A DNA stretch of 64,000 bases, taken from NCBI GenBank assembly GCA_024235015.1, contig JACKNG010000002.1, positions 310,001 through 374,000 of the forward strand, given 5' to 3'. The position numbers and the translations under genes are program-made. Shown here piece after piece: positions 8,359 through 18,470 of this stretch (the first letter of the stretch is position 1; each line of letters opens with the position of its first letter). Source of the DNA: Gammaproteobacteria bacterium. GTDB taxonomy: Bacteria; Pseudomonadota; Gammaproteobacteria; Ga0077536. The notes beneath the pieces are model-generated. The model worked only from the letters and a program-made list of their open reading frames with translations. It had not been told where the DNA came from and did not search any database.

Positions 8359-8898
8359 TCAAGGCTCCGCGACCCAACGTGAGCCCTCGAAAGAATAACG
8401 CAAGCGACGCTGCTGTGCAGTTGGCTGCCATGCGCCGTCGATCTGTTCGTAGACCTGGTAGATGCGCACCAGCCGGCCGTCGACCACGGCGATCTCGTCG
8501 CCCCCCTGGTAGCCGGCTTCCTGGTCGGCGTCGAGCGCAGCGAGGCGAACCGGTTCGAGCAGGTACTCCTGCCAGCGGTAGACGTCGAGGCCGGTGCGAT
8601 GGCCCTGTTCGTCGGCATAGGTAACGACGACCTCGAAATTGCCGTCACCGTCGAGATCGGCCACGAAGGCCTTCGACAGGGTGCCCTCGAACGGCGCGGT
8701 CAGCCGGGTCAGGGTCAGTTCCGCGTTGGCCACCGTGATCTGGTAGTCGGTGGTGGTCATCACGGCGTCGGCATCGGCAAAGACCTCGATGTGGTAGGGA
8801 CCGAAGTCGAACGTGCCACCGGCCGCCCACGCAGCGGGCGATCCCAGCGCGATCGCGAGCGACAGGGCGGCAGTGACCAATGCCGGGGACTTGGGCAT
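8359..8898 (-). CDS. Exported protein, possible PliI-like lysozyme inhibitor
   Basis: 179 aa from the ATG at 8898, which has GGAGAAG about 6 bases upstream. Signal peptide MPKSPALVTAALSLAIALGSPAAWA. The mature part holds a calcium-loop-like VADLDGDGNFEVVVTY motif and a C-terminal aromatic segment. The DLDGDG.PEIVV pattern is shared by PliI-type periplasmic inhibitors of lysozyme and by FG-GAP proteins, so the functional name is tentative. The protein should be periplasmic. Confidence 0.55.
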   Translation of the reverse strand: MPKSPALVTAALSLAIALGSPAAWAAGGTFDFGPYHIEVFADADAVMTTTDYQITVANAELTLTRLTAPFEGTLSKAFVADLDGDGNFEVVVTYADEQGHRTGLDVYRWQEYLLEPVRLAALDADQEAGYQGGDEIAVVDGRLVRIYQVYEQIDGAWQPTAQQRRLRYSFEGSRWVAEP

Positions 8899-9045
8899 CG
8901 CAGGCTTCTCCTCGATTGTGGCGTCCGGCGCACGCGGCGTGCGCACGCGCAAGCTGACTATTCTAGGCCCTCGCCCCTGCCCGCGCCCGGCTCACTGCAG
9001 CGGCGTGGAGGCGGTCGCGCGCCGGCACTTTCGCGCCGGCCTGCC

Positions 9046-9073
9046 TTGACTTTGGTCAAAAGCGCACTATATT
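9046..9073 (+). promoter_or_regulatory. Probable sigma-70 promoter of groESL
   Basis: TTGACT (-35, 9046-9051), a 16-bp spacer and TATATT (-10, 9068-9073). It is 89 bp upstream of groES and directly abuts the CIRCE-like operator. I see no separate clear sigma-32 promoter. Confidence 0.65.
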
Positions 9074-9074
9074 G

Positions 9075-9101
9075 CTGGCACTACTCACCGGAGAGTGCTA
9101 A
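9075..9101 (+). promoter_or_regulatory. CIRCE-like HrcA operator, left half degenerate
   Basis: Right half GAGTGCTAA (9093-9101) matches the CIRCE consensus perfectly. The spacer is exactly 9 bp. The left half CTGGCACTA (9075-9083) matches TTAGCACTC at 6 of 9 positions. The site covers the expected transcription start, as an HrcA repressor site should. hrcA is not in this window. Confidence 0.75.
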
Positions 9102-9161
9102 TAGCACCTCCATTACGTCAACAAAATCAATAGATTAACGAATCAAAGGAGAAGGTAGCGT

Positions 9162-9452
9162 ATGAAGATTCGGCCCTTACACGATCGGATCATCGTCAAG
9201 CGCTGGGAGGAGGAGAAAACTTCCCCCGGTGGCATCGTCATCCCGGATTCCGCTGCCGAAAAGCCCGTCAAGGGCGAGGTGGTCGCGGTCGGCAACGGCA
9301 AGATCCTCGAGTCCGGCGAAGTCCGTGCGCTCGACCTCAAGGTCGGCGACAAGGTCATCTTCGGCAAGTACTCCGGTACCGAGGTCAAGGTCGACGGCGA
9401 CGATCTGCTGGTGATGCGCGAAGACGACATCATGGCCGTCATCAACGACTGA
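9162..9452 (+). CDS. groES: Co-chaperonin GroES
   Basis: 96 aa, normal length. It starts [14 protein letters not shown], has the mobile loop [19 protein letters not shown] and ends [13 protein letters not shown]. It forms the heptameric lid of the GroEL folding chamber in the cytoplasm. First gene of the groES-groEL operon, 37 bp before groEL. GGAGAAGG precedes the ATG. Confidence 0.99.
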   Translation: MKIRPLHDRIIVKRWEEEKTSPGGIVIPDSAAEKPVKGEVVAVGNGKILESGEVRALDLKVGDKVIFGKYSGTEVKVDGDDLLVMREDDIMAVIND

Positions 9453-9483
9453 GCATCGCAGCCACAAGAACACTGGAGTTTGA

Positions 9484-11148
<1,665 letters not shown>

Positions 11149-11176
11149 TCAGCCGCGCCTCAACCGCGCCCCGAGA

Positions 11177-11206
11177 GAACCCCGCCCCGTGCGGGGTTCT
11201 TTTTTT
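11177..11206 (+). terminator. Rho-independent terminator of groESL
   Basis: Perfect 9-bp stem GAACCCCGC / GCGGGGTTC around a 5-base loop, followed by a run of seven T. It lies 28 bp after the groEL stop. The rest of the gap to 11485 has no recognisable gene. Confidence 0.95.
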
Positions 11207-11485
11207 CCCGATCCCGTCCCCTCGCGCGCCACGACGACGCGGCGCCGTCCCGGCCCGCTGCACCAAACTGCGACACCACGCCCGACTCGCATCCGGCCAG
11301 GCCTGGCAGCAATCGTTGCGACTGCTAAGCCCTGCTTGTATTTCAGTCAGTTGCCATTCGACGTTGATGCGGCTTCGAACGGCATGATATTTGGATGCCC
11401 GACCAGGAGGAAAACGAGTAAAGCGTTGGCACTGCGACGCCGATGCAGTGTTTGACACGAGCACAAATCGAAACCGGAGGCATCC

Positions 11486-12112
11486 ATGACCGCGATCGAT
11501 TCGACTCTGATCACCACCACGAGCGTGCGTGAATATTTCCACGACACCCTCACCGCGGCTGCGCGCAACCAGGACGTCGACCTCGGCGAAGCGACGACGG
11601 CCTACGTCATCAACCTGCTCACCGCCTACAGTCATGCCACGGCGCTCGTACCGGTCAGCGACGAAGGCCAGCACCACAAACCGCTCGCGCTGATCTACGC
11701 CGAGGCCATCGAGGCCGGCAGCGACGAGCAGCGCAACCAGGCCTTGCAGCGTCTCGGCGACCTCGCGCTCTTCATCGCCGGTATCTTCACCGACAGCCTC
11801 AACCGCAAGCTGGTCGACGTCGATTACTACATCGGCATGGGTGAATCGGCCTATGGCCGCCTGCACGAAGCCCTGCAGCGACGACGCGATCGCTTCGCGC
11901 GCGTCGATTTGTTCGAAGACCTGCAGCGCAAGTTCGCGCCACTGGTCGACGTGCTCGGCGAGGTGAGCGAGATGAGCGGCCTGAAATCGAATGCGGACGT
12001 GCTGCGCACCTACGAGATCTGGATGCGGACCGGCAGCGAACGTGCCGCCCGCCAGCTGCAGCGCTCGGGCATCGTGCCGCTCGCCGATCTCAACCCCAAC
12101 GCGCGGCACTGA
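11486..12112 (+). CDS. Conserved-looking hypothetical protein
   Basis: 208 aa. ATG at 11486 with GGAGG about 5 bases upstream. Mostly helical, no signal peptide or membrane segment. A notable central stretch is DLALFIAGIFTDSLNRKLVDVDYYIGMGESAYGRL, followed by a C-terminal helix pair. I do not recognise the family. It is two bases from the next gene, so the two are probably made as a pair. Confidence 0.75.
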   Translation: MTAIDSTLITTTSVREYFHDTLTAAARNQDVDLGEATTAYVINLLTAYSHATALVPVSDEGQHHKPLALIYAEAIEAGSDEQRNQALQRLGDLALFIAGIFTDSLNRKLVDVDYYIGMGESAYGRLHEALQRRRDRFARVDLFEDLQRKFAPLVDVLGEVSEMSGLKSNADVLRTYEIWMRTGSERAARQLQRSGIVPLADLNPNARH

Positions 12113-12114
12113 CG

Positions 12115-12774
12115 GTGGCGACGATGCTGCTGGACGCCATCCAGCACGGCCTCGCGCTGCTCTACGAAGCGCCCATCGCGCACAGCGTCAGCGATTTTCT
12201 CGTCACCGATGCCGCTGTTGCCCGCGCGCTGGAGGCGCCGGACGCGGCACGCAACAACGCCGAACGCCTGCTGCTGCGTCAGACCGACGACAGCCTCGAC
12301 ATCACCCTGTTCGTCGATGCCGACATCCTCGACAAGCTCGGCGAACACGACCCCTACCAGAGCCTGCGCGCCGACAACCTCAACGATTTTCTCATCGCCC
12401 TCGAAGGCGTCAGCCATTTCCACTATCTGGTGTGGAACGCACAACACCACCGCCAGGTCACCCAGCTCGAGATGGAGTTGCAGGCCGAGGTCGACAAGTT
12501 CGTCACCGCGATGATGCTGCTCGACGAGCAGGGCCACGACACCGATGCCGGCGCGGTGCACGACACCCTGTTCAACGCGGTTCGCTTCGACAGTGACATC
12601 GATGCCGAATGCGGCCAGCGCTATCGCGAAGCCAACCACTACGCGGCGAAGTACTGCCGCGGCCTGTCGCGGCGCCACCCGGCGCATCATCGTGCGCCGT
12701 CGTTCCTGAACGAGGTTCGGCGCTTCTATCGCCTGGCACAGAACGACAAGATCCGCGCCAGCGACCAGCGCTGA
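12115..12774 (+). CDS. Conserved-looking hypothetical protein, partner of preceding gene
   Basis: 219 aa from GTG at 12115; an ATG at 12124 is the alternative. Predicted soluble and mostly alpha-helical. It contains the motif DITLFVDADILDKL, then EGVSHFHYLVWNA, and a basic His/Arg-rich C-terminus (RGLSRRHPAHHRAPSFLNEVRRFYRL) that could bind nucleic acid. Family not recognised. It lies two bases behind the 11486 gene and converges on the gene at 12784. Confidence 0.72.
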   Translation: MATMLLDAIQHGLALLYEAPIAHSVSDFLVTDAAVARALEAPDAARNNAERLLLRQTDDSLDITLFVDADILDKLGEHDPYQSLRADNLNDFLIALEGVSHFHYLVWNAQHHRQVTQLEMELQAEVDKFVTAMMLLDEQGHDTDAGAVHDTLFNAVRFDSDIDAECGQRYREANHYAAKYCRGLSRRHPAHHRAPSFLNEVRRFYRLAQNDKIRASDQR

Positions 12775-12783
12775 CGGGGCGTC

Positions 12784-13122
12784 TCAGTCGCCGATCTTCT
12801 TATGCAGGTGGGGCTGGGTCTCGCGTTGCCCGGCGCGCATGTAGCGATGTTCGCTGCCGGTCGCGGTGACGTTCTCATAAACGCCGTGGTCGCGCCGGAC
12901 CAGCTTGGTGAAACCGGCATTCTTGAGCTCGGCGTTGCTGGTCTGCACGGCGATTGCCGGGGGCGACAGCTGCTTGCGCACCGGCGCCTCGAAATCGGTG
13001 TCGCCGAGCGGAATCTGGGCCGCGAAACACAGCTCGCCCCAGTTGCGGATGCGCACGTCCATCTTGTGGCGGACCTGCACGACCTCGCCGTTGGTTTCGC
13101 ACACGTAGTCGTAGACCGGCAT
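12784..13122 (-). CDS. FmdB-like protein lacking the zinc-ribbon cysteine pairs
   Basis: 112 aa, starting MPVYDYVCETNGEVVQVRHKM, the opening shape of FmdB-type zinc-ribbon proteins (MPIYEYxCxxCG...KM). Only one cysteine remains at each half of the expected CxxC...CxxC knuckle (C8 and one in GELCFAAQ), so zinc binding of the usual kind is unlikely. The C-terminal half (GFTKLVRRDHGVYENVTATGSEHRYMRAG) is basic. Real gene by composition; function unknown. Confidence 0.65.
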   Translation of the reverse strand: MPVYDYVCETNGEVVQVRHKMDVRIRNWGELCFAAQIPLGDTDFEAPVRKQLSPPAIAVQTSNAELKNAGFTKLVRRDHGVYENVTATGSEHRYMRAGQRETQPHLHKKIGD

Positions 13123-13165
13123 CGCTCCTATCCTCGTTGAACCGTGGCAGCCGCGCCGGACGCGC

Positions 13166-13747
13166 TCAGCCGTGCGTGCCGCACCCGGGCCTGCCCCAGG
13201 CGGCATCGAACACGAATTCGGCCAGTGGCTTGCGTTCGCGCGCATCCGGATCCTTCTCGGCGGTGCCGGGCGGCAGGCGGTCGGCGTCGCCGCGATAGCC
13301 CAATGCCGCCACCACCACCGCGGCGTGACCGGCCGGCACGGCGCAGGCCGCCGCCGCGCGCTCGGTATCGAAGCCGGCCATCTGGTGGACGTACAGGCCG
13401 TGAGCCGTGGCCACCACGAGCAGGCTGGCCATGGCCTGGCCGAGGTCGTACCAGGCGTGGCGGTTGACGGCACCATTATGGGCGAAGCATTCGCGGGCGA
13501 CGCCGAGCACCAGCAGCGGCGCTGTGCCGGCCCAGGCCTGGTTGCCGGGCGACAGGCTGGCAAGCAGCGCGGCATGCGCCGCCTCGCCGAGACGCGTGAC
13601 GACGAAATGCCACGGCTGATCGTTGTAGCAGGACGGTGCCCAGCGCGCGGCCTCGAACAGCGCGCGCAACGTATCCTCGTCAACGGCCCGCTCGGCAAAG
13701 GCCTTGGGGCTGAAACGGTGGCGGACGAGCGCTTCGATATCGTGCAT
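13166..13747 (-). CDS. Nitroreductase family protein
   Basis: 193 aa, FMN-dependent NAD(P)H oxidoreductase fold. N-terminal FMN-phosphate motif VRHRFSPKAFAERAVDEDTL, then the family signature ARWAPSCYNDQPWHFVVTR. Later come the dimer/FMN segment DLGQAMASLLVVATAHGLYVHQMAGFD and VVAALGYRGDADRLP. The ATG at 13747 has AGGAG at ideal spacing. An upstream ATG at 13768 overlaps the stop of the nrtS gene (ATGA), so the two genes are coupled either way. Substrate unknown. Confidence 0.88.
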   Translation of the reverse strand: MHDIEALVRHRFSPKAFAERAVDEDTLRALFEAARWAPSCYNDQPWHFVVTRLGEAAHAALLASLSPGNQAWAGTAPLLVLGVARECFAHNGAVNRHAWYDLGQAMASLLVVATAHGLYVHQMAGFDTERAAAACAVPAGHAAVVVAALGYRGDADRLPPGTAEKDPDARERKPLAEFVFDAAWGRPGCGTHG

Positions 13748-13764
13748 GTTCGCTCCTGGCGTCG

Positions 13765-14016
13765 TCATCCAGCCTGTCCGGCTTCGCCGTCACCCCGCGA
13801 TGCCCCGCGCAGCGCACTGACCGAAGCATAGGTCGACACGCAGTAGGGCACGCAGAACGTCAACAGGATCTTGACCAGATCGCGCGCAGAGAGGTTCCCA
13901 CCCAACAGGCGATCGCCGTAGTTGATCGCGACCAGGATGGTGCCGACCAGCAGCGCGACCTTGCCCGAGCGGCGCACGACGTCCGACCGTGTTGCGTAAT
14001 CGATCCAGGCTGTCAC
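13765..14016 (-). CDS. nrtS: NrtS-type small nitrate/nitrite transporter
   Basis: 83 aa from a GTG at 14016; a longer GTG start at 14052 is possible. Two membrane helices with the family patterns VVRRSGKVALLVGTILVAINYGD and KILLTFCVPYCVSTYASVSALR. This matches my memory of NrtS proteins, short two-helix nitrate/nitrite transporters described in cyanobacteria. Family call is from motif pattern; transport is by analogy. Confidence 0.65.
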   Translation of the reverse strand: MTAWIDYATRSDVVRRSGKVALLVGTILVAINYGDRLLGGNLSARDLVKILLTFCVPYCVSTYASVSALRGASRGDGEAGQAG

Positions 14017-14166
14017 GTGGCCGAGCGTAGCGCGGAACGGGGTGCCGTGCACGGTTCATGAGCAGCGCGACCACGACGCCATGCTCCCCAGGTATGGCAC
14101 GCTGCGGTCGGGCGGGGGTGCCGGGGCCGCTCGCGGCCCGCGGTAGCAATGGCCCGGACGGCGCAC

Positions 14167-14315
14167 CAGCAGGCGGCTGAACTACTAATGCGGAGATCGT
14201 GGGCGGCGAGGCGCGCTCACGTGCGGTCCTCATCCATCGACACATGAACGCCGATCCTCGCCTCGCCCGCGCCCTGCCCACGACCTCGCTCCTACGCTTT
14301 TCACCAGCCTGCTAG
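14167..14315. repeat. MITE-like element, copy 1
   Basis: 149 bp bounded by imperfect terminal inverted repeats: CAGCAGGCGGCTGAA (14167-14181) and TTTTCACCAGCCTGCTAG (ending 14315). Its right end plus two flanking bases (14298-14317) is identical over 20 bp to the reverse complement of 30755-30774. No coding capacity. It fills the gap between nrtS and the ABC transporter gene. Confidence 0.65.
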
Positions 14316-14364
14316 GATGGCGAGCACCGTCGTCGTCATGACACCACCTGCTCCCGGGAGCCGC

Positions 14365-15312
14365 ATGTCCGCATCGCCTTCGCCGCTGATCGAAGTCACC
14401 GCACTGGCCTACGAGTATCCCGGCCTGCGCGCGCTCGACGACGTCGGCTTCGCCATCGAAGCCGGCACCATCACCGCCCTGGTCGGTCCCAACGGCGCCG
14501 GCAAGACCACCCTGCTGCGCTGCCTCGCCGGCATGGAGCAGCCGCTCGCCGGCGACATCCGCATCGCCGGCATCGACGTCGTCCTCGAACCGCGCCGCAG
14601 CCACGGGGTGATCGGTTACCTGTCGGATTTCTTCGGTCTCTACGCCGATCTCAGCGTGCGCCAGGGGCTCACCTACGTCGCCGCGGCGAACGGCGTCAGC
14701 GACGGAACCCTGGCCGCGCTGGTCGAGCAGACCGCGGCCGAAGTCGGCCTCGCCGATCGTCTCGACCAGCGCGCCGGCGATCTCTCGCGCGGTCTGCGCC
14801 AGCGCGTCGCCATCGCCCAGGCCATCATCCACGCACCACGCGTGGTATTGCTCGACGAACCGGCCTCGGGGCTGGACCCGGAAGCGCGCTACCACCTCGG
14901 GCAGTTGTTCGTCGCCCTACGCGCACGCGGCATGACCCTGGTGGTGTCCTCGCACATCCTCGCCGAACTCGAAGCCTATGCCACGCACATGCTGATCCTG
15001 AATGCCGGCCGCATCGTCGAACACCGCGCGCTGGCCGACACGAACCTCGGCGTGCCATTGCAGGTCGACGTTCTCGGCGATGCCACGACGGCCCTGGCAA
15101 CACTCTCCGCCCGGCCCGGGGTCGGCGCGGTGCGCGCCGAGGGTCACACCGTGCACCTGGAGTTCAGCGGCGACGACGCTGCCCGCGCGGCCCTGCTCGC
15201 GGCGCTGGTCAGTGCCGGCATCGCAGTCACCCGCTTCGCCCCCGCGGCCGAGAACCTCCAGCAGAGTTACCTGCGCTCGGTGCGCAGCGCAGGCGGTGAA
15301 CGTGAACCCTGA
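14365..15312 (+). CDS. ABC transporter ATP-binding protein
   Basis: 315 aa from the ATG at 14365 (GGGAG just upstream). Walker A GPNGAGKTTLLR, signature LSRGLRQRVAIAQA (a variant of LSGGQ), Walker B VVLLDEPASGLDP and the H-loop SSHI. Long C-terminal extension (residues ~225-315) of the type found in ABC-2 exporters for drugs, lipids or gliding/Nos proteins. It pairs with the overlapping permease gene at 15296. Substrate unknown. Confidence 0.93.
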   Translation: MSASPSPLIEVTALAYEYPGLRALDDVGFAIEAGTITALVGPNGAGKTTLLRCLAGMEQPLAGDIRIAGIDVVLEPRRSHGVIGYLSDFFGLYADLSVRQGLTYVAAANGVSDGTLAALVEQTAAEVGLADRLDQRAGDLSRGLRQRVAIAQAIIHAPRVVLLDEPASGLDPEARYHLGQLFVALRARGMTLVVSSHILAELEAYATHMLILNAGRIVEHRALADTNLGVPLQVDVLGDATTALATLSARPGVGAVRAEGHTVHLEFSGDDAARAALLAALVSAGIAVTRFAPAAENLQQSYLRSVRSAGGEREP

Positions 15313-16633
15313 GTTGCGCCGCTTGCTGTGGCTCGAAGCAACGCCGCAACGGCTGTGGCTGACGCCGCTGGCGCTGTTCGGCAGTGCCTTCGTCGTCGGC
15401 CGCTATGCCGAGGTCGCCGTACCTTCACTGGCCCTGCTCGGCTTCGTCGGCCTGGCCTTGTTCTGGGGCATGCGCCAGGCCGCCAACGCCGTACTCGACG
15501 AGGTGCGCGAGCACACCTGGGACCTGCAGCGCATGTCGGCTCTGTCGCCGTGGGCGATGACATGGGGCAAGCTGGCCGGCGCCACGCTCATGCCGTGGTA
15601 CGCCGGCGCCTGCGCGCTGGCCATCTACTTCGCCTACCGGCCGCCGGAGATGCTGGCGCTCAGCGTGACCTGGGCCGTGTTCCTCGCCCTCAGCGCGGTC
15701 GTCGCCCAGGGCCTCGGCCTGCTCGGCGCCGTGGTCGGCATCCACCGCGACCAGCAGCGCCGCGCGCACCTCCACCTGGCGTTGGTCTTGGTACTGCTCG
15801 GCATGGCCCTGCCCGACACCCTCGGCGTGGTCTTCGCCGGCCTGCCCGAGCTGGGGCCGGAAAGCGGCCGGGTCGCCTGGTATGGACGCAGCTTCGCCGG
15901 CGCCGACTTCACCCTGGCGCTGGCCGCAAGCCTGGCCGCCTGGGCGGTGTTCGGCGCCCACCGCGCGATGTGCATCGAACTCAAGGTGCGCACGCGGCCG
16001 TGGGCGTGGAGCGCGTTCGCACTCTACCTCGCCATCATCGCCCACGGCTTCTGGTCACAGGACGGCAACGCGTCGGCCGGTGGCCTGTTCTCGGTGCTGG
16101 CGCTGGTCGCGGCGCTGCTCGCCTACGTCGCCGGCTTCGCCTTCGCGCGCGACCCGGTGCAGTACCGTCGCCTGCTGCAGGCCTGGCGCGATGGCCACGG
16201 TCGGCGCGTCGTCGAGGACCTGCCACTGTGGCTGAGTTCGATCGGGCTGGCGCTGGCCTGCGCGCTTGCCGCGGCGGCGCTGGGCGCCGCTCCGGCGCTC
16301 AGCAACGAGCGTCCCGACAACCTCGGCGGCGCCGCGCTGGCGTTGGTCCTGCTCGCGCTCCGCGACCTCGCCCTGCTCACCGCGTTCAGTTTCTTCGAAC
16401 GCAGCCGGCGCGCCGAGATCCTGAGCGTGCTGATCATCGCCCTGCTCAACCACCTCGCCCCGGCGTTCCTGCTCGCCATCGGCGCGGCACCGCTGGCCGG
16501 GCTGGTCAGCCCGGCGCTGTTCGACAGCCCGGCCGTTGCCGCGCTGGTCACCCTGGTCCAGGCCGGCGCCGCCAGCGCGCTGGCGGTGTTCGCCTGGCGG
16601 CGAGCGATGGCGGGGACTCAGCCGACCAGGTGA
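15296..16633 (+). CDS. ABC-2-type transporter permease
   Basis: 445 aa from GTG 15296 (or GTG 15302), overlapping the end of the ATPase gene by 17 bases. Roughly ten to twelve hydrophobic helices are visible (for example SLALLGFVGLALFW, LALVLVLLGMALPDTLGVVF, LFSVLALVAALLAYVAGFAFA). The segment with VLDEVREHTWDLQRMSALSPW matches the cytoplasmic loop of ABC-2 permeases. With the preceding ATPase it should form a complete exporter in the inner membrane. Confidence 0.85.
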   Translation: MNVNPELRRLLWLEATPQRLWLTPLALFGSAFVVGRYAEVAVPSLALLGFVGLALFWGMRQAANAVLDEVREHTWDLQRMSALSPWAMTWGKLAGATLMPWYAGACALAIYFAYRPPEMLALSVTWAVFLALSAVVAQGLGLLGAVVGIHRDQQRRAHLHLALVLVLLGMALPDTLGVVFAGLPELGPESGRVAWYGRSFAGADFTLALAASLAAWAVFGAHRAMCIELKVRTRPWAWSAFALYLAIIAHGFWSQDGNASAGGLFSVLALVAALLAYVAGFAFARDPVQYRRLLQAWRDGHGRRVVEDLPLWLSSIGLALACALAAAALGAAPALSNERPDNLGGAALALVLLALRDLALLTAFSFFERSRRAEILSVLIIALLNHLAPAFLLAIGAAPLAGLVSPALFDSPAVAALVTLVQAGAASALAVFAWRRAMAGTQPTR

Positions 16634-17814
16634 TCGAAGATGCGGAAGCCGGCGACGTAGGTGCCGATCGCCGATCCCAGGGTACTGAGGAAGAACACCA
16701 GGAAGGTGCGCGCAACGCGGTTGTGCCGCCAGCCGCGCAGGCTGGTGGTATCGCTGCGCAGGCGCGCGAAGTCAGCCACCGTGGGCTTGCGCAACCAGGC
16801 CTCGACCAGCGCGGTGACCATGCCGGCGCCGATGGTGGGATTGAGCGAGGTGAGCGGCGCGGCGAGGAAGCCGGTCACCGTGGTCAGCGGGTGGGCGCCC
16901 GCGATCAGGCAGCCGAGTGCGGCCAGCCCACCGTTGATGACCACCCACTCGGTGACCAGGCGCAGGCCGAGTTCGGGACTGCGCGCGAAACCGAGCGCGA
17001 AGCCGGCGAAGACCAGCGCCACGATCAGCCAGGGGATGACGCGGTACCAGCGCCGCCGCGTCGGCGAGGTCTCCAGCTCGGCGAGGCGCGCCGCGGGGTC
17101 GGTGGCTGCATCCTCGCCGAGATAGCGCGCGATGCCCTTGAGGTGCCCGGCACCGACCACGGCCAGGATGCGCCCGGGCGAGGCCACCGCCAGGGCGCGC
17201 AGCTTCAAGGCCATGTAGCGATCGCGCTCGTCGATCAACGGCAGGTAGATCGGCCCGGCGGAGTCGGCGAATTGCGCGAACGTGCTCTCGAGCAGGTCGC
17301 CCTCCTTCAGCGCCTCGATGTCCTCCTCGGGAATGTCCTCGTTGACCAGCACACTGGCGAACAGGCCGGAGAACAGGTAGAGCCGCTTGTACCAGGGCAC
17401 GTTGGCATAGATGCGGCGCAGGGTCGTGCCGATATCGCGATCGATGAGGTGCAGTTCGAGGTCGTGGCTGCGCGCGCCGTCGATGGCCGCGCGCATCTCG
17501 GCGCCCGGTTCGATGCCGAATTGCTCGGCGATGCGCTGCTGGAATGCGCCCATGGCGAGCATCGCGGTGACCATCGGCGCCTTGCCGCCACGAATGACCT
17601 CGAACAGATCCATGCGGCCGAGCGCATCCGGATCGACCATGCCGCGGTAGCGGTTGCCACACAGTTCGATGGCGACGGCGTCGTAGGCGCCGGAGGCAAT
17701 CTCCTCGTGCACCGCGGTGGCGCTGGCGCGCGACACGTGCGCCGTGCCGAGCAGGCGCACGGCGCTGCCGGCGACGGTCAGATCGACATGCGGCTGATTG
17801 CTCGTCTCGCTCAT
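16618..17814 (-). CDS. TraB/PrgY family membrane protein
   Basis: 398 aa. The N-terminal TraB domain shows VRLLGTAHVSRAS, DAVAIELCGNRYRGM, and later ILAVVGAGHLKGI, all conserved in TraB/PrgY/GumN proteins. The C-terminal third has four membrane helices (for example VIPWLIVALVFAGFALGF and FLVFFLSTLGSAIGTYVAGF). In enterococci, PrgY-like proteins lower pheromone activity, but chromosomal proteobacterial members have no settled role. The start overlaps the stop of the retropepsin-like gene by four bases. Confidence 0.88.
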   Translation of the reverse strand: MSETSNQPHVDLTVAGSAVRLLGTAHVSRASATAVHEEIASGAYDAVAIELCGNRYRGMVDPDALGRMDLFEVIRGGKAPMVTAMLAMGAFQQRIAEQFGIEPGAEMRAAIDGARSHDLELHLIDRDIGTTLRRIYANVPWYKRLYLFSGLFASVLVNEDIPEEDIEALKEGDLLESTFAQFADSAGPIYLPLIDERDRYMALKLRALAVASPGRILAVVGAGHLKGIARYLGEDAATDPAARLAELETSPTRRRWYRVIPWLIVALVFAGFALGFARSPELGLRLVTEWVVINGGLAALGCLIAGAHPLTTVTGFLAAPLTSLNPTIGAGMVTALVEAWLRKPTVADFARLRSDTTSLRGWRHNRVARTFLVFFLSTLGSAIGTYVAGFRIFDHLVG

Positions 17815-18311
17815 AGCTCCACTTCTTCGACCGGCCCCACGGCATAGCCGTGGTAGAGCCAGTTGCGTCCCAGCAGCAGCTTGTCGCCCGCCTTGCTGCG
17901 ATCGTTGAGATTGGTCAGCACGCGGTAGGCGTGCCCCCGAAAGAACACCGTGAGGTACACGTGGTAGCGCACCTCGCGGCAGTCCGCCATGCGAATGCCG
18001 CGCACCTGCTCGATACGCGCGCCGAGACGGCGTTGCTCGCCGGCGTCGTTCACCAGGGTGAAACGGATCTCGCGCCCGATGTCGTCCAGTGCCGGCCGCC
18101 CGCTACCGCCGACGACCTCGAGGTCGTGGGCATTGATCGACGACACCACCGCGCCGGTGTCGAGGCGGGCGCGGAAATCGAGCCCGGCCTCGCCGATGCG
18201 CACCATCACGACCGGGTCGAGCACGCGCCGGGCAGCATTGCCGACCCCGAGCGTGTAGCCCGCAACCAGGCCGGCGACCAGCAGGACCGCGGCAGCGGCA
18301 GCTCTCGGCAA
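17811..18311 (-). CDS. Retropepsin-like aspartic protease (COG4067/RimB-like), membrane-anchored
   Basis: 166 aa. One N-terminal membrane segment (AAAAAVLLVAGLVAGYTLG), then a periplasmic pepsin-like half-domain with the catalytic pattern ARLDTGAVVSSINA (DTGA) and the closing KLLLGRNWL. This family is often labelled ATP-dependent zinc protease, but the DTG motif argues for an aspartic retropepsin fold. First gene of a two-gene unit with the TraB protein. Confidence 0.8.
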   Translation of the reverse strand: MPRAAAAAVLLVAGLVAGYTLGVGNAARRVLDPVVMVRIGEAGLDFRARLDTGAVVSSINAHDLEVVGGSGRPALDDIGREIRFTLVNDAGEQRRLGARIEQVRGIRMADCREVRYHVYLTVFFRGHAYRVLTNLNDRSKAGDKLLLGRNWLYHGYAVGPVEEVEL

Positions 18312-18470
18312 GAATCAACTCCCGTGGGCGAAGGTGAGACCCGGCGCGCAGCATTGTAGCGCCTCGCCGACGGGCGGCGGCAAGCGGCCCGGCGTGCCGT
18401 GCCCGGGGTTCAGGCCCGATTCAGTCCTCCGGGTCCAGGCTGTACGCCACGCTCACGCAGGAGAACCGAC

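Noticed and set aside
8898..9046. Sigma-32 promoter for groESL
   Set aside because: I looked for a CTTGAA / CCCCAT-type pair upstream and found none at proper spacing; the sigma-70 pair plus CIRCE fits better.
15328..17847. 839-codon plus-strand ORF across the permease and TraB genes
   Set aside because: Out-of-frame shadow typical of very high GC; composition is Arg/Ala/Gly with no domain, while the genes underneath have clear motifs.
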